Source: Nemertoderma westbladi (lineage: Eukaryota > Xenacoelomorpha > Nemertodermatida > Nemertodermatidae). From it: DNA of 64,000 nt. Under the pieces are notes generated by a model that was not told the origin of the DNA, ran no database searches, and worked only from the letters and a program-made list of their open reading frames with translations. The position numbers and the translations under genes are program-made. Location: NCBI GenBank assembly GCA_032718475.1, contig JAUCBJ010008954.1:1-64000 (forward strand), written 5' to 3'. Below are positions 1-9,924 of the stretch, piece after piece; the first letter of the stretch is position 1; each line of letters begins with the position of its first letter.

Positions 1-540
1 ATAGACCCTACATGAGTCAGCCTGTGTTCCTTTTATATGTGACTAAAATCAGTGAAGATTGGCAGATTAGTGTGCAGTATTGTGCAGCATTGTGTATGAG
101 TGAGTCTGTTAAAGAAGCATTCCTAAAGAATGCGCCATATATGTGAATTATAATTAAGCCATATCGTTGTGAGTAGTTTAAGTCATAACTCTGTTTATAT
201 AGATAAAGCGCCACGTCCTAAAGGAACTGTTAATATTCCCGAAGGTGAATAATATTGTCAGAGATTATATAATACTGTCAGTCGAATAATACATTAGGCT
301 TACATAGCAACAAAATTAAACCGTCGAACCCAATCTCCCGGGAATATCCAGCGGGTGAATGGTCGCGCACGGATTGGTTTCGACTAGTGTAGTGAATCAA
401 ATACGTGTCATAGACTAAAAACTGATTTAATATCTAGAAGACATCTTAATTTGGTGGGTTAAACTGCCAAAGGTCTGAAAGCGCGAACACCGTAGCTAAA
501 ATTTAAAAAAACCTATAATTGTACAACAATGATGTAACGT
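1..540. other. Intergenic, no gene seen
   Basis: AT-rich sequence with only short open frames and no recognisable protein, RNA or repeat. It runs into the 21-bp minisatellite. Confidence 0.5.
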
Positions 541-1508
541 TCCACCACAATGGTGAATCAATGACCCACATTGTTGTATAATTGACCCACAATGGTGTCA
601 TTGACCCACAATGTTGTATAATTGACCCAAAATGTTGTATAATTGACCCACAATGTTGTATAATTGACCCACAATGGTATCATTGACCCACAATGGTATC
701 ATTGACCCACAATGGTATCATTGACCCACATTGTTGTATAATTGACCCACATGGTTGTATAATTGACCCACATGGTTGTATAATTGACCCACATTGTTGT
801 ATAATTGACCCACATTGTTGTATAATTGACCCACAATGTTGTATAATTGACCCACAATGGTATCATTGACCCACAATGATATCATTGACCCACAATGGTA
901 TCATTGACCCACATTGTTGTATAATTGACCCACATGGTTGTATAATTGACCCACATTGTTGTATAATTGACCCACATTTGTGTATAATTGAATGGTGTAT
1001 AATTGAAACACCATAGTGTATGATTGACCCACAATGGTGAATAATTGACCCACAATTATGTATAATTGACCGACAAGGGTGTATAATTGACCCACACTGT
1101 TGTATAATTGACCCATAGTGGTGTATAATTGGCCCACAATGTGTATAATTGATCCACTTGACTCACAATGGTGTATAATTGACCCACAATGGTGTATAAT
1201 TGACCCAGTGTGTATAATTGACCCACTTGACCCACAGTGGTGTATAATTGACCCACAATGGTGTATAATTTACCCACAATGGTATATCAATGACCCACAT
1301 TGTTGTATAATTACCCCACATTGTTGTATAATTGACCCACAATGGTGTATCAATGACCCACATTGTTGTATAATTGACCCACAATGGTGTATCATTGACC
1401 CACATTGTTGTATAATTGACCCACAATGGTGTATCACTGACCCACATTGTTGTATAATTGACCCACAATGGTGTATCAATGACCCACAATGGTGTATAAT
1501 TGACCCAC
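541..1508. repeat. 21-bp minisatellite, left part
   Basis: Tandem copies of a 21-bp unit starting TTGACCCACAATG and ending in TGTATAA or TGTATCA, with many single-base variants. Open frames such as repeated CIIDPQW are shadows of the array. The same unit resumes at 10518, so this is the left part of a single array split by later insertions. Confidence 0.95.
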
Positions 1509-1678
1509 AAAAAAAAGCACGCAAACAGTCGGCCGAAGCCGGAGGCGACCCGAAGGCTCCTCTTTCGATAGCTGCTACCCGAGGGTAGGGGTGGGCGCTA
1601 CTCCTATCCCAAGATTTGCTCCCAGTTATTTAACTGGTACTCATTTTATCGACCCCAGTGGATGAAAGGCTGAGTGGA
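1509..1678 (-). mobile_element. tRNA-derived SINE, 3' part
   Basis: Read on the minus strand, this continues the tRNA-like head at 10517-10444. The body contains GGGTCGATAAAATGAGTACC and the element ends in a run of T next to the minisatellite (an A run on the plus strand at 1509-1516). The SINE is cut in two by the LTR retrotransposon: rejoining the halves across GTGGA gives one element of about 239 bp. It is flanked on both outer sides by TTGACCCAC. This could be its target duplication, but every array unit contains that word, so the point cannot be settled. Confidence 0.75.
1674..1678. repeat. 5-bp target-site duplication GTGGA, left copy
   Basis: GTGGA immediately before the 5' LTR is repeated immediately after the 3' LTR at 10444-10448. 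This fixes both ends of the LTR element. Confidence 0.9.
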
Positions 1679-2219
1679 TATTAGCTTATTCAATCCCGCC
1701 AACACCCCATAAAGTTATAAGCCGATAAGCAATATTGGGAGCCACGAGATTGGGCAATTAACCAACTCGTGCCATCCCAATAAGAGTGGGAAGGAAGCAC
1801 ACAATAGAGGGTCAGGGGCCAAACCCCTAACCCAGAGAGAACAGGTGGAGTGAACGGGAATACTCCACGGGGCGCCAACAAGGGTATTAACCAATCAGAG
1901 GGGGGAAAGGCATCGATTGAGTAGCAGTAAGGCCACCGTGCAATATAACCAATAACCTATTAATCAGTGATTCAGTTATCTCAGTGTAGCAGTGCTAGCG
2001 TAGGTTAGTAGTCAATTAGTTTAGTTAGGGGATCACGGGACTTTAGTTACCGTATCCCGCCTTGTACACATTATATCTATATCTATATCCTATGCCCTAT
2101 TATTATTATACACCGAACTTCAGAACTCAGTTACTTTATTTCACCCTTATACACGGCGGGGACGCGTGGACTAAATTACCACATCGGATAAATCGGGATC
2201 CCTCCTGGATCCCGTCACA
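1679..2219 (+). repeat. 5' LTR
   Basis: Direct repeat of 9925-10443. It begins TATTAGCTTATTC where the 3' copy has the canonical TG (TGTTAGC), and ends in TCACA. It contains 22 bp (about 2185-2206) missing from the 3' LTR. No canonical TGG primer-binding site follows directly. Confidence 0.9.
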
Positions 2220-2299
2220 GTAACTAAATCCGAGCTGCCGCCCCAGTTAAACTCTAAGAACTACACTGCTAGCTAGCCGAACTCCACCGACCAGACGAG

Positions 2300-3685
2300 A
2301 TGAGTGAATCGGGCGAGACACCGACGCGGACCCCGGACGAAGATCAAACGATCCGCGAGGCCGCGACCAAGCGATACAGGCCCACGACGCCAGAGCCATC
2401 GATAACGGGCGAACCGGAAGTCCAGAACGAGGAGAGTCTGGAACCCGAAGTCGAGCCAAGAGAGAAAGGGAGCGAGATGTAGGGAGATGGAGACGAGTCG
2501 ACACGAGACGGAGAACGGCGCGCCGACGTCGCCGGCCAGCTACCGGCCGAGGGCGACGAGCGGCCCACCGAAACGGCGATGGCGGGGCCGACGGTGCGAC
2601 GCCGGACGCGAAGAGACGGAGGAGAGATCGGTACCGATGTCGCCGGCCAGCTACAGGCCGAGGGCGACGGACGGCCCACCGGAACGGCGACGGTGGAGCC
2701 GCCGGTACGACGTCGAACCCGGAGGGACGGAGGAAAAGTCGGCGAGGAGGACGTCAGGGTCTCTGAGCGACTTCGACGAGCCTACATCGCGGCCCGGAGG
2801 ATGCTAAAGGATGCCAAAAAGGAAGGGGCGAAGGTAGACGAGGTGAGACTGAGAAAGCGACTAGGTGAGTCGGATAGACACTTTAATTATCTAATACGTT
2901 TTGGGCAGAGAGAACTAGCCGAAACGAGAGCACATGAGATTGCCGGGGAACTGTTTGAACTATGGGAATGTGGGAGTATGGAACCTAGCGTAGCGTCAGT
3001 GTACATAGGGCCATACTTGGTCGATGCCCGGGGAGTAAAACCAGTAGGTTGGAGGGGACTCGAAGGGGGCGAATCCGAGGTTAACCCCGAGGATTCGGCC
3101 TCGTCGGTCGGAGAAAGCTCCGGGAAGCGGGGGAAAGTCAGTAGGTCGGGAAGGCGGGGGAAATCCGTCGTAACCGATAAGTCTGTTACATCCTCCGCGA
3201 AAGAAAGAGCGGTGAGAGAAATAGGTGCCGCATATCGTCTCAGCATGGCAGAGCAAGGTCATAGAGAAATGAAGGAATGGCTAGAGGAAGGGAGAGTGCG
3301 GTTAGAGAGGGAAACGGCATTGCTTAAAGAAACCGGAGAGAGGGCCGAAAGGGCTTTGAAAAGCCTAAGGGAGTATGATGAGATAGAGGAAAGGGAGTGT
3401 AGGGAGCGTGAGGCGAGAGAGGAAAGGGAACGCAAGGAGCGTGAGGCAAGGGAGGAAAGGGAACGCAAGGAGCGTGAGGCGGAACGCAAGGAGCGTGAGG
3501 CGAGAGAGGAAAGGGAACGCAAGGAGCGTGAGGCAAGGGAGGAAAGGGAACGCAAGGAGCGTGAGGCGGAACGCAAGGAGCGTGAGGCAAGGGAGGAAAA
3601 GGAACGCAAGGAGCGCGAAGTGAGACGAAGGGAGAGCATTAAGAGTGCTGCAGAGTCGGCCATCAGGGACACCCAGGAGCAATAG
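2300..3685 (+). pseudogene. Gag-position ORF with coiled-coil repeat, one internal stop
   Basis: The frame opens at ATG 2300 (about 270 nt after the LTR region), is broken by TAG at 2480-2482, and continues in the same frame to TAG at 3683-3685. The N-terminal part is charged and low-complexity, with a twice-repeated segment around DVAGQL. A non-repetitive stretch of about 150 residues follows (SDRHFNYLIRFGQRELAETR and so on) that I do not recognise. The C-terminal 90 or so residues are a KEREAREERE-type repeat (3400-3630) predicted to form a coiled coil. No zinc knuckle or DUF1759-like BEL gag domain is visible. Its position suggests gag, but the family match is absent. The next frame-compatible block is the RT thumb, so the usual gag/protease/RT palm is probably deleted around 3650-3700. 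Confidence 0.6.
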
Positions 3686-4324
3686 AGAAATACGGTTGAG
3701 GAGATACTGGAAACAGGGCGCGAGGTTCGCGACATCCTGAAAGGATCCGGCTTCAACCTGACCAAATTCCAATCCAGTTCAGAAGAATTTATCAAGGCAA
3801 TAGAGGACAAGAAACCAGAATCGACCATGGACAACCCTACAACAGCCAAAGGACAGGACATGGCGAATAAGAGAACACAATCTCAGCAAAAGGCGTTGGG
3901 AATCGTGTGGGATAGAGGAACAGACGAACTGAAGTATCAGCTGAGCCAGGAGGGCGCAGACACCCATACGAAGAGGGGTTATGTATCGTATATAGCAAGG
4001 ATATACGATCCCCTAGGCCTAGCATCCCCATTACTAGTCACGGGGAAACAGATACTCAAGAGAGTATATAAATTGAAGGATGAGTGGGACGTAGAGGTAC
4101 CAGAGGACATCAAGAAACAGTGGAGCAAATGGACAGGAGACTTGGAGAGGATGGGAACATACAACATGCCGCGAGTGTATTTTCCGGACGGGAACATGAC
4201 GAATCTGGACCTACATATGTTCTCCGACGCGTCGTTAGAGGCATACGGAGCGGCACTCTATTTAGTACAACGAGAGGGGGCTCACAAGCCCAGACTAGCC
4301 TTTAGCGAAGAGCAGCTTTTTTAG
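3686..4324 (+). pseudogene. pol fragment: RT thumb to start of RNase H (BEL/Pao)
   Basis: In the same frame as the gag-like ORF, directly after its TAG. It reads through EILETGREVRDILKGSGFNL, then KALGIVWD, TKRGYVSYIARIYDPLGLAS, and the RNase-H-start region FSDASLEAYGAALYLV, ending at a stop at 4322-4324. These are the segments that follow the RT palm in BEL/Pao pol. The RT catalytic palm (YxDD) and protease are not present upstream. Reading stops just after AFSEEQLF, where an RNase H core should follow. The fragment cannot be an active polymerase. Confidence 0.85.
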
Positions 4325-4367
4325 GAGCTGCTTTAGACGAGCGAAGAAGGAACGAGCCGTACAGGAG

Positions 4368-5327
4368 ATGGCGCCACTACCGGCGAGTAGGGTAAGACAG
4401 CACGACCCGCCATTTACGCATTGCGGTGTGGACATGTTCGGGCCGATAAAGATCAAGGTGATGCGACACACGGAGAAACGCTACGGTATTATCTTCGTAT
4501 GCAACAATACGCGGGCGGTAGGGATAGAACTCGCCCAAGATGCAACCGCATCAGCATTCATTAACGCCTTAGAAAGGTTTAGGGACCGCAAAGGTGGGAC
4601 GATCGCAGTGATATACAGCGACAACGGCACCAACTTTGTGGGCGCAGAGAGTGAGATGGCAGAGGCCTTGGACATCTTGGAGGGAGAAGAAGTCAGGGCA
4701 GCCATGAGGAGACGACAAGTAAAGTGGGAGAGAAGGACGCCGTATGCACCACATACACTAGGATGCGTCGAGAGACTGGTGGGCAGTTCAAAGCGTCTAA
4801 TGACGAAGTTAATGAACACCCACATGGTCACTGAGGACGTTTTACGGACAGTACTTGCGAAGTGCAAGGGGATCATTAATAGCAGACCGCTATATCCGGA
4901 GAATGATGACCCTGAGTCGTTAGACGTGTTGACGCCTAGCCATTTTCTGATGGAAAGGCCAGCGACCATCGATATGCGGGGTGTAGACCCAGATGACATA
5001 CACTCCCGCCAAAGTTGGAAAGTCGCTAAAGCAATAAGCGCAGAGTATTGGAGGAGGTGGGTAGAAGAATACCTACCCACGCTCCATAAGCGAAGCAAGT
5101 GGAGGAAACCGAATCGGGAGTTAAAAGTAGGAGATCTCGTAATCGTTACGGATGATACTATCATCAACAACCAGTGGCGGTTGGCGAGAGTTGTAGGCAC
5201 CTACTCCGACGAGGACGGAAGAGTCCGATCGGTAGAAGTGCGGATAGGTGGAAAGATAGGTGCGAAAGACAGAAAAACCTACAGGAGAGCAGTAGGTAAA
5301 TGCTGTCTTCTAGAAGGGGCACCTTAA
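4368..5327 (+). CDS. BEL/Pao integrase, N-terminally truncated
   Basis: 319 codons from the first ATG; the frame is already open a little upstream (FRRAKKERAVQE), which corresponds to the end of the zinc-binding region. The integrase core shows GVDMFGP (first Asp), a second Asp in YSDNGTNFVGAE, and PHTLGCVERLVGSSKRLM (catalytic Glu), which is the DDE triad. A BEL-specific C-terminal segment follows (SRPLY, LTPSHFL, then KVGDLVIVTDD and WRLARVVGTYSDEDGRVRSV). It lies in a different frame from the preceding pol fragment; the RNase H and HHCC zinc finger are deleted or damaged between them. Without the zinc domain it may be inactive, although the catalytic core is uninterrupted. Confidence 0.88.
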   Translation: MAPLPASRVRQHDPPFTHCGVDMFGPIKIKVMRHTEKRYGIIFVCNNTRAVGIELAQDATASAFINALERFRDRKGGTIAVIYSDNGTNFVGAESEMAEALDILEGEEVRAAMRRRQVKWERRTPYAPHTLGCVERLVGSSKRLMTKLMNTHMVTEDVLRTVLAKCKGIINSRPLYPENDDPESLDVLTPSHFLMERPATIDMRGVDPDDIHSRQSWKVAKAISAEYWRRWVEEYLPTLHKRSKWRKPNRELKVGDLVIVTDDTIINNQWRLARVVGTYSDEDGRVRSVEVRIGGKIGAKDRKTYRRAVGKCCLLEGAP

Positions 5328-5424
5328 ATTGGAGTTAGAGTGGAGTTTAGTCGTCCAAGTTTTGGACTGAGGGGGGTGGGATTGAGGGCGAGACGCCCTT
5401 CCCACACAAATAAAAATAAAAATA
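5328..5424. other. Short spacer after integrase
   Basis: Contains an A-rich AAATAAAAATAAAATAAA tract that could serve as a polyadenylation signal for the upstream unit, then leads into the palindromic array. Confidence 0.3.
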
Positions 5425-6225
5425 AAATAAAAATAATAGTTAGTTAGTTAGTAGGTACGTAGTACCTAGAGTTAGTTAGTTAGTTAGTAGGTACGTAGTG
5501 CCTAGAGTTAGAGAGTTAGTAGGTACGTAGTACCTAGAGTTAGTTAGTTAGTAGGTACGTAGTGCCTAGAGTTAGAGAGTTAGTAGGTACGTAGTGCCTA
5601 GAGTTAGTTAGTTAGTAGGTACGTAGTACCTAGTTAGAGTTAGAGGGTACGTAGTACCAATAGTTAGTTAGAGTTAGTAGGTACGTAGTACCTAGTTAGA
5701 GTTAGAGTTAGTAGGTACGTAGTACCTAGTTAGAGTTAGAGGGTACGTAGTACCGATAGTTAGAGAGTTAGAGGGTACGTAGTACCGTTAGTTAGAGTTA
5801 GAGTTAGAGGGTACGTAGTACCAATAGTTAGTTAGAGTTAGTAGGTACGTAGTACCTAGTTAGAGTTAGAGTTAGTAGGTACGTAGTACCTAGTTAGAGT
5901 TAGAGTTAGAGGGTACGTAGTACCAATAGTTAGTTAGAGTTAGTAGGTATGTAGTACCTAGTTAGAGTTAGAGTTAGTAGGTACGTAGTACCTAGTTAGA
6001 GTTAGAGTTAGAGGGTACGTAGTACCGATAGTTAGAGAGTTAATAGGTACGTAGTACCTAGTTAGAGTTAGAGGGTACGTAGTACCAATAGTTAGTTAGA
6101 GTTAGTAGGTACGTAGTACCTAGTTAGAGTTAGTAGGTACGTAGTACCTAGTTAGAGTTAGAGTTAGTAGGTACGTAGTACCTAGTTAGAGTTAGAGTTA
6201 GGGGGTACGTAGTACCATTAGTTAG
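5425..6225. repeat. Internal tandem array of GGTACGTAGTACC palindromes
   Basis: About 28 copies of the imperfect palindrome GGTACGTAGTACC are separated by runs of TTAGTTAGTTAGAG. Each copy can form a 5-bp stem (GGTAC/GTACC) with a 3-nt loop, in either strand. The array lies between the integrase and the downstream ORF of the LTR element. Confidence 0.95.
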
Positions 6226-6723
6226 AGAGAGAGAGTGAGAGGTAAAAGGGGTAAATAGGATATAGATATTAGTTAGCAGTAAGTAGAGTTAGTAGCGAGA
6301 GGGGGGCATATGAGTACAGCTGGATAAATCGTGTGGCCACACGACGCATACTGCTGTACTACATGGGCCCACAGAGTAGGCCAGAATATGGATCAGAGAA
6401 TAGAATAAACCCATAGGCAGTAGTAGGTAGTAGGACAGTAGAATCAAAGCAAACAAACAAATAAATAGAATAGGGCTAAAATCGTAAAATAGTGGCAACA
6501 CAAGGAAAGTCGTTCTAGAACATAATAAAAGTAACGGACGGAAATTGTAAATTAGGCTGATTTACTAGCTCCGAAATTAATTAGGTTAAATTTAGCTTGA
6601 AAGGCGCAATTAAGTAGAAAGTAGGCCATTATCGAACTGTACGAAACATCTTAAATACTTCACTCATCTGTATTGCGCCTTGGTAAGGTACCACCCTGCA
6701 GGTGAGCGAGTGTAGTGTTCGGA
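6226..6723. promoter_or_regulatory. Leader of the 3' ORF, no gene seen
   Basis: About 500 bp without coding potential between the palindrome array and the exonuclease-like ORF. Any promoter or splice acceptor for that ORF would have to lie here; CTTGGTAAGGTACC near 6680 contains a donor-like GTAAG. No element can be assigned with confidence. Confidence 0.25.
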
Positions 6724-9258
6724 ATGGCGAGTAAGCTGATCAGGAAGAGAAAGGCGGAGTCAGGAGGAAAAGAAATATTGGTGGATTTCACCGAAAGACA
6801 CCCGGAAGAGAAGACGAGAGGATACTACGAGAGGTTGGAAAGGGGTCACGCGGCACGAGCGCTGCAGGATCACTTCCGGGAGGCGCACGAACAGCGGTTG
6901 GTCGGGACCTACGGGACCCCGTCGCTGGACAACGCGATCTTCCAACACTTCCACTACGTGGTGAAAGGGGACGAGGCGAAGTTCGGGATTCCGAAGTATC
7001 CGAGGGAATCGCCGAGGAAGGACTGGAAAAGATTCATAGAGTCCGTCAACAGAGGAGGATATATGATCCTAGATGACGAGGGAACCGTGGAAGACGAAGC
7101 GGGTTCGAGACGAGGAACGGCAGGGTCGGCCAGGACCATACTCCTACATTTGGCCACGCCAAATGGGGACATCTTCTTATTCGACCTAGGGACGTATGGG
7201 AAGAAGGACGGGCCGAAATTAGACCGATTGCCGAAAGCGGTACAAGTGTTAGTAAGAGAGAAGTCGACGACGAAAGTGGGATCGGCGATTCGCGAGGACG
7301 CGGAGAGGATCATCGGTCTGGACGCCACCAACCTCCTGGATATGCAGAAAGTCTTTATGGCTATGACGGCACCGGATGGATTGGGGGTAGTCGAAAACAC
7401 AGGCCAATGCGGGGCTGTGGCGATGGGCCAATTATTGGGGCTGGTATGCCACAAACCGATGGACTGGGGAAAGTTTAGGGAAGAATACGGGGCAGAACTA
7501 GCGAACTCGCTGAAGTGGGGAGCGAGACCGGGAAAGCAGGAGGTATATCAGTTTCGCAGAGGAGCGATAAAGGTATATCAGAAGCGATATATCCTGCAGG
7601 AGGACTGGATGATGATAAGTTTGCTTAACTTATTCATGACCGTAGTTATCGAAAGGGAACCAGGGGCATTTCTGTTATCGGGATCACCCCTAAGCTACAG
7701 GAGAGCCTTTAAGACGGCCTTTGACGGTCTGGTAGACCACCCGGGGCTGAAGGGCGAGTCGGTGTACTACAACAGCCGACATCTGGTAGACGGGGAGACA
7801 GATACACCGTATCAGAGATGGGAGCAGCTAGAGGCGGACAGACGAGAAGCAAAGCGACTGGAAGAAGTCGCTAGACGGGAGAGGATAGAAGCAGAGGAGA
7901 GGGAAGAGGAGGCCAGGGCACAGAGTTACGGCTTCGAGGAACAGGCGGGCCTAGACGAACTTCATTGGACTTCGTCAGGGAGTTCGGGGGAGTCTCTAGG
8001 GCGAGAATTGGGATGGATGGTGGGATCGCCGAAACAGTCGACGTCGGGGTTGCAAACGATGCCCATACCAGCGGGCGCCGAGGGCGACCAACCGCCAAGG
8101 AAGTTAAGGGAGCTAGAGGGATGGAGAGCTACGGGCGAGAGTCAAGGCGGGAAGGGACATAGTGGATCCATCGGGATACCGGGATTGGAGACACTACCAG
8201 AAGAGGAGGACGGCGACGACGAGTTCGGAGAGATGCCGCCCATCGAGAGGATAGGCCACTCGGACACAGACTGGGTTGGCGGAAGGGTGGTGACAGCCAG
8301 TGGGGCGAGGGCCTTCTGGAACAGATCCAGCAAGCGGACCTGGGTGCACGAGGAGCCGGCGATGGATTTCGCGGGGAGCACCATCAGGTTGGGCGAGCAA
8401 CCGGGAACGGCACCACGGATAGTATTCGGGGAGACGATGCCCGAGAGGGGCGGAGAGATAGACGTAAACAGGGAGAGCAACGTAGAGAAGTTCGCCTACC
8501 AGCGACTCCATAGACCGCGGAGATCGCTTGGGACGAAAGACGAGGTGGGACGGGAGACATTGGTACTCGGCTGCGACTACTGTGGGAGACAGACCCATCA
8601 GGAAAGCAGCTGCCTATACCGGTTCCAACGGGGAACCTTTTGTCTCTACTGTAGAGAACCAAGCCACAGGATGGGGGCGTGTCCACGGTTGCATAACCGA
8701 TGTCCAAAGTGCCACTTTCGGGGACACTACGGGCGCGAGTGCGACTGGATGAGCGACGAGGAGAAGTTCACAAGATTCGAGGAGTGGGCCGACGTCGGGG
8801 CCATGACGCGCCAGCGCATGAAGGCCCAAGAGTTCAAGTGGGGTTTCTTCCTCATAAACCAGGAGACCCACATGGAAATCATAAAGCGAAGGTTACCGTT
8901 TACCTATCAAGAGGTAGCAACGGCGGCATCGTTCGCCGGAGTTATGAACACGCAACGGTACCTGGACAGGTGGACACCAGAGAACCGGAGGGAGTTTAGG
9001 GATTTCTTGGCGGAACACGTACCAAAGGCAATGAAAATGATCCTATGGGACGCCACACGAGGGAGACAACCAGGCCATTCTGAGGGGCCACCGGCGAAGC
9101 GGTATCGGGCATTAATAACACCAGCGCCCAAGGAGCCAACGACCGGGATCAGCAAGGAAGTGGCGGCGAAGGTCCGGAAGCAGAAAGCGGATGATGCCAG
9201 AGGAACGGTGATAACCAAGAAACGGGCCAGGGAAGAGGACGTGAGGAGGAACAGATAA
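6724..9258 (+). CDS. Retrotransposon 3' ORF: DEDD exonuclease-like domain plus three CCHC zinc knuckles
   Basis: Intact 844-aa ORF; ATG 6724 chosen because upstream codons in frame lead only to GTG before a stop. Residues ~110-300 resemble a DEDD 3'-5' exonuclease of the RNase D/WRN-exo type: strand plus D117-D-E119 (MILDDEGT), then LLHLATPNGDIFLFDLGTYG, KVGSAIREDAERI with D192, a helical region, and Y289-x4-D294. Residues ~375-410 are a charged coiled coil (RREAKRLEEVARRER). Residues 617-672 hold three C-x2-C-x4-H-x4-C knuckles (CDYCGRQTHQESSC, CLYCREPSHRMGAC, CPKCHFRGHYGREC), the hallmark of Gag nucleocapsid. The basic C-terminus includes KKRAREED. The gene lies downstream of the integrase, where env would be. 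The seen facts are the intact frame and the motifs; exonuclease activity is inference, and the Y-x4-D spacing (usually Y-x3-D) is a caution. It may be a relocated Gag that gained an exonuclease. Confidence 0.7.
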   Translation: MASKLIRKRKAESGGKEILVDFTERHPEEKTRGYYERLERGHAARALQDHFREAHEQRLVGTYGTPSLDNAIFQHFHYVVKGDEAKFGIPKYPRESPRKDWKRFIESVNRGGYMILDDEGTVEDEAGSRRGTAGSARTILLHLATPNGDIFLFDLGTYGKKDGPKLDRLPKAVQVLVREKSTTKVGSAIREDAERIIGLDATNLLDMQKVFMAMTAPDGLGVVENTGQCGAVAMGQLLGLVCHKPMDWGKFREEYGAELANSLKWGARPGKQEVYQFRRGAIKVYQKRYILQEDWMMISLLNLFMTVVIEREPGAFLLSGSPLSYRRAFKTAFDGLVDHPGLKGESVYYNSRHLVDGETDTPYQRWEQLEADRREAKRLEEVARRERIEAEEREEEARAQSYGFEEQAGLDELHWTSSGSSGESLGRELGWMVGSPKQSTSGLQTMPIPAGAEGDQPPRKLRELEGWRATGESQGGKGHSGSIGIPGLETLPEEEDGDDEFGEMPPIERIGHSDTDWVGGRVVTASGARAFWNRSSKRTWVHEEPAMDFAGSTIRLGEQPGTAPRIVFGETMPERGGEIDVNRESNVEKFAYQRLHRPRRSLGTKDEVGRETLVLGCDYCGRQTHQESSCLYRFQRGTFCLYCREPSHRMGACPRLHNRCPKCHFRGHYGRECDWMSDEEKFTRFEEWADVGAMTRQRMKAQEFKWGFFLINQETHMEIIKRRLPFTYQEVATAASFAGVMNTQRYLDRWTPENRREFRDFLAEHVPKAMKMILWDATRGRQPGHSEGPPAKRYRALITPAPKEPTTGISKEVAAKVRKQKADDARGTVITKKRAREEDVRRNR

Positions 9259-9915
9259 GTTCCCAGATACGAGGGAGTGAGACTGAGACTGGGACGTGGT
9301 GCGCCTGGAAGGCGCCGCATGGAACGTACGAACTATTAAATACAAATTTAATTAATGCAAATAATCATATAAGTGCAATTTGTATGTACGTACGTAGTAA
9401 TTAGCAGTAAAATACACGATCGGAGTAAGTACTATAGTCATACAACCTTTCTCAACTAGCTAGTGGGACTGTGACAATTTCACACTTCTTGAGTGCGACG
9501 GCACGAGAGGGGGGGGAGATTCGTCAGAAGGGAAGAGACAGTCGAAGTGAGGTTGAGGGACGGAGTAATAGTGCGGAGTGCGGAGAGAGTGCCGATGCAA
9601 TTCCAGTGTGGGGGGGGGAGAATAAGAGGCTGAGTAAGGGACGAGGAGGTCCGAATGTGAGAGAGTTAGGGCGAGAGTGAAGGTGAGATAGGGCGAAAAT
9701 GTTGGGGAAACAAAAGTTGCGTGGGAGGTGAGCGCGATCGGCCCGACATGAGACGCCAGGCACACAGGGTAGCGTCATCATACCCATAGGGGGCGGCCTG
9801 GAAAGCCGACCCCGAGAGAAAAGAATTCCACCCCACACCCGATACTAGATCGGGATCCAGCGGGATTGTAACGCACTTTTAGGTTGATGCTATCTTCTTA
9901 CCGGGAAGATAGCAT
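9259..9915. other. 3' untranslated region of the LTR element
   Basis: No credible coding sequence. It contains a CGTACGTACGTAG word, a purine-rich stretch (9500-9700) and a short inverted repeat, GCTATCTTCTT...AAGATAGC (9889-9914), just before the polypurine tract. Confidence 0.5.
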
Positions 9916-9924
9916 GGGGGGGAG
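9916..9924 (+). promoter_or_regulatory. Polypurine tract
   Basis: GGGGGGGAG immediately precedes the TG of the 3' LTR, the expected plus-strand primer site of an LTR element. Confidence 0.75.

Noticed and set aside
2887-3861. Minus-strand frames over the gag-like region
   Set aside because: Antisense of the KEREAREERE coiled-coil repeat, with Leu/Ser-rich repeat composition and no independent support.
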